Assembly: GCA_016712145.1 (NCBI GenBank)
Contig: JADJRO010000001.1
Coordinates: 868,001-932,000 of the forward strand
Direction of reading: 5' to 3'
From: Saprospiraceae bacterium
GTDB lineage: Bacteria > Bacteroidota > Bacteroidia > Chitinophagales > Saprospiraceae
DNA length: 64,000 nucleotides
Below the pieces are notes generated by a model. That model made no database searches, was not told where the DNA came from, and saw only the letters and a list, made by a program, of their open reading frames with translations. The translations under genes were made by a program, and so were the position numbers. Of this stretch, positions 61,632 through 64,000 are shown one piece after another (the first letter of the stretch is position 1; every line of letters begins with the position of its first letter).

Positions 61632-64000
61632 ATGCACGTGATTAAATCATTTTCAGTTTTACTTTTTTTTCTCATCCTTGGGATGCCTTCCGGGAATGCA
61701 CAATATTGTGCATTTGATGAAATGCATCAGACTTTATTGAAAACAGATCCTTTATATAAAAAACGGGTGGAAGACATGGAGCGTTTGATTTACACTCAAA
61801 GTCAGGCACTTCAACATAAAAAAGTGACCCCTCGTTCCAAAGCCAATTATATCTTACCGGTTGTCATTCATTTGATCGTCCCTCCTGGCACCAATATAGG
61901 TCAGGGAAATAATCTTACCGATGCCCAAGTTGAACAGGGACTGGATTACTTAAATCAGGCTTTTTCAAACTCGGGTCCTTTTATGGCTGCCAATGGAGTG
62001 GATTGTGGCATTCAGTTTTGCTTGGCTCGCAGAGATCCCAACGGACAACCAACCAATGGGATCACCCGCACAGCCAGTACGCTGGTTGCTGATCTTACGT
62101 GTAATCCAGGAACGGATGCCGGGAGTGATGGAGCACTTAAACTGTTGGACAATTGGGATTGTACAAAGTATATCAATATTTGGCTGGTTACCGATTTGTT
62201 TAATACCAATTTCGGATGCAGTCTGGCAGGCTACGCTTATTTTCCAGGGGCTCCTTGTTCAGTGGATGGCATTGTCCAGGAAAGCAGATACTGGAATTCT
62301 GTTGGAGGCACTGTGGTAACTGCCCATGAAATGGGTCATTACTTTTCACTAAATCATACATTTAATGGGGGCTGTACCAATACCAATTGTTTATTGGATG
62401 GGGACCGCGTTTGTGATACCCCACCAGACAATTCGTTTTCCTTTGCACCCTGCAATACAAATTCCTGTACCAATGACTTACCGGATTTACCGGCTGACAA
62501 TACCAATTATATGGATTATACATCCTGCAGTCCAGCACATTTTACCGATGGTCAACGAATTCGGATGATTGCTGCCTTGGAATCAACTCGAAAATCCCTC
62601 ATCCTATCAAACGGATGCTTGCCACCCGGTGATTACGATGCAGCTGCGTTGAATCTCAGTTTTAGTAACGATCTATGCGCTGACAGTCTGTGTGCAAGTT
62701 TAAAATTACGCAATGATGGATCTAAAAAATTCTCTTCGGTACAAATCAATTATAGTTTAGACGGAGTCACTCCATTAAGCTTTAATTGGACAGGAATGTT
62801 AAATCCTACTGAGTCCACTTTAATTAAAATTCCCTGCATTAAAATAAACCCTGGCAAACATACATTGATAATTACCATTGGTAATCCGGACAATCAACTT
62901 GATTTCTATTTATCAAATAACAGCATTACGCTTGACTTTGAAACCTATCCAATCCTCAGTTTAGCATTAGACAGCATCACGCCAACTCATTGCATCAGCG
63001 ATGGAACCTTAGCCGCACATGCGAGTGGAGGTACAAAGCCCTATATTTATAAATTAGATAAACGGAGCGGATCACAAACCATCCCCTATTTTCAACTGCT
63101 CTTAAGTGGTTCCTATGTTTTGACGGTTGTGGACACGCATAATTGTCAGGCAAATTTGCAAATTGACATTCCGGATAGTTGTAAAGTAATCAACAACAAA
63201 AAATTTATCACAAACCGGGATGCAAGGCAACTCGGGAATGATTGCTATTTATTGACTGAAGAAAAAAATTATCAAACGGGATCGATATGGTATGAAGACA
63301 AAGTCAGTCTGTTCCAAAGTTTTGACATATACTTTGATCTGAATTTAGGATGTATTGATGCCAATGGAGCGGATGGAATTGCATTTGTATTTCAACCCAT
63401 ATCCACATCGATCGGTGTAACCGGAGGTGGTTTGGGATATCAGGGAGTCATTCCAAGTCTGGCAGTTGAATTTGATACCTGGCAAAATGCCAATTTTTCA
63501 GATCCGTTTTATGATCATGTATCCCTAATGCGTAATGGAAATGTGGATCATGCTGCATCGGATAATCTTTCAGGACCGGTAGGCATGTTTCCAGGAAATG
63601 CAAATGCAGAAGATTGTAAATTTCACAAGGCACTTATCCGATGGAGTGCTTCCAATCAAACCATTGAAGTTTATATTGATTGTAATTTACGATTGCGCTA
63701 TTCCGGAGATATCATACGTTCTATTTTTAACAACGATCCAAATGTATATTTTGGATTTACCGCTGCAACCGGAGGTGCGATTAACGTTCAACAAATTTGT
63801 TTGAATTACATTACAGGAATTAACAAATTACCGGATTATACTATTTGTGATGGAGAATCCATTCAAATTGCAGCCAGTCCAAAATTTGATAAATATCAAT
63901 GGAGTCCAGTTAATGGAATTAGCAACGCAAACATTCAAAATCCAATTTTCAATCCAGACAGTACGACTAAATATTTCATTCACTATAAAGATTTTTGCGG
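61632..64000 (+). CDS. Secreted M43 metalloprotease with SprB-like and L-type lectin-like domains (off right edge)
   Basis: Open from ATG 61632 to the window edge (789 codons so far), so the gene is incomplete. Signal peptide (1-24, ends GNAQY). M43 pappalysin-like domain with the zinc site HEMGHYFSLNH at 232-242 and Met-turn NYMDYTSCSP near 295. Then a beta-sandwich (about 340-440, CARDB-like), an SprB-like module (LDSITPTHCISDGTLAA ... LLSGSYVLTVVD), an L-type-lectin-like domain (about 560-725; DANGADGIAFVF, LAVEFDTWQN, IEVYIDCNLRL) and the start of a further beta domain. Expected to end in a T9SS domain. Extracellular protein digestion. Confidence 0.85.
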   Translation, partial: MHVIKSFSVLLFFLILGMPSGNAQYCAFDEMHQTLLKTDPLYKKRVEDMERLIYTQSQALQHKKVTPRSKANYILPVVIHLIVPPGTNIGQGNNLTDAQVEQGLDYLNQAFSNSGPFMAANGVDCGIQFCLARRDPNGQPTNGITRTASTLVADLTCNPGTDAGSDGALKLLDNWDCTKYINIWLVTDLFNTNFGCSLAGYAYFPGAPCSVDGIVQESRYWNSVGGTVVTAHEMGHYFSLNHTFNGGCTNTNCLLDGDRVCDTPPDNSFSFAPCNTNSCTNDLPDLPADNTNYMDYTSCSPAHFTDGQRIRMIAALESTRKSLILSNGCLPPGDYDAAALNLSFSNDLCADSLCASLKLRNDGSKKFSSVQINYSLDGVTPLSFNWTGMLNPTESTLIKIPCIKINPGKHTLIITIGNPDNQLDFYLSNNSITLDFETYPILSLALDSITPTHCISDGTLAAHASGGTKPYIYKLDKRSGSQTIPYFQLLLSGSYVLTVVDTHNCQANLQIDIPDSCKVINNKKFITNRDARQLGNDCYLLTEEKNYQTGSIWYEDKVSLFQSFDIYFDLNLGCIDANGADGIAFVFQPISTSIGVTGGGLGYQGVIPSLAVEFDTWQNANFSDPFYDHVSLMRNGNVDHAASDNLSGPVGMFPGNANAEDCKFHKALIRWSASNQTIEVYIDCNLRLRYSGDIIRSIFNNDPNVYFGFTAATGGAINVQQICLNYITGINKLPDYTICDGESIQIAASPKFDKYQWSPVNGISNANIQNPIFNPDSTTKYFIHYKDFC

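Noticed and set aside
57935..64000. Genomic island or prophage at the right end
   Set aside because: Only one IS is present; no integrase, phage genes or tRNA attachment site, and the flanking genes are typical of this genome.

Overview
The window looks like a chromosomal segment from a Bacteroidota bacterium, most likely of the Saprospiria/Saprospiraceae type (organism call is inference). The evidence is a low-GC genome, several secreted proteins with type IX secretion (T9SS) sorting domains of both type A and type B (gliding motility-associated) kinds, SprB-like repeats, TonB-dependent receptors with a CarboxypepD_reg-like N-terminus, an S46 dipeptidyl-peptidase, WbqC and DUF983 proteins, and many perfect TAnnTTTG -7 promoter boxes, the Bacteroidota consensus. 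Shine-Dalgarno sequences are generally absent.

Layout. 1-3729 (minus): one very large repeat-rich surface protein, cut into three frames by two apparent single-base deletions and running off the left edge. 4044-6221: lysS, a BON/LysM protein and tRNA-Ala(GGC), followed by a 2.8-copy tandem array of about 120 bp built from a remodelled copy of that tRNA. 6819-11869: ExbD/ExbB, two APC amino-acid permeases and a GNAT. 12141-16983: a two-domain-class fusion (propeller/SprB/OmpA), a decayed toxin-antitoxin pair and a T9SS type A protein. 17203-20556: a putative metal-uptake operon (His/Cys-rich small protein, lipoprotein, TonB receptor). 20633-23363: LemA, DUF2207 and DUF983; then tRNA-Arg(CCG). 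23704-29518: a frameshifted helix-hairpin-helix/beta-rich protein, a histone H1-like Lys/Ala repeat protein, aroC, a GT2 glycosyltransferase and WbqC. 29532-36949: M1 and S46 exported peptidases, a small lipoprotein, an AlkD-like protein and a PKD/T9SS type B protein. 37068-45624: rarA, acyl-CoA dehydrogenase, a second Cys-rich protein plus TonB receptor, NUDIX, pyrE, M42 peptidase and an integral membrane protein. 45713-53079: thiolase, then a minus-strand run alaS - small membrane protein - Gfo/Idh/MocA dehydrogenase - lipoprotein - polyprenyl-phosphate sugar transferase. 53267-57940: M23 peptidase, an SGNH-like T9SS protein, a redoxin-like protein and a cytochrome c/copper monooxygenase-like T9SS protein. 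57987-59229: an IS3-family element sitting inside a heptanucleotide array. 59303-64000: a GNAT remnant, an 11-bp minisatellite, a small secreted protein, a secreted VOC protein and a large M43 metalloprotease/lectin protein that runs off the right edge.

Functionally the segment combines housekeeping genes (lysS, alaS, aroC, pyrE, rarA, two tRNAs) with a protein- and peptide-degrading, surface-protein-rich lifestyle: exported M1, S46 and M43 peptidases, cytosolic M42, and two APC permeases for uptake of the products. Four genes carry apparent one-base deletions in short homopolymers, so part of the 'pseudogene' signal may be sequencing or assembly error. I did not find a CRISPR array, prophage, or clear defence island. 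The strongest unexplained structure is the tRNA-derived tandem array at 6221-6563.
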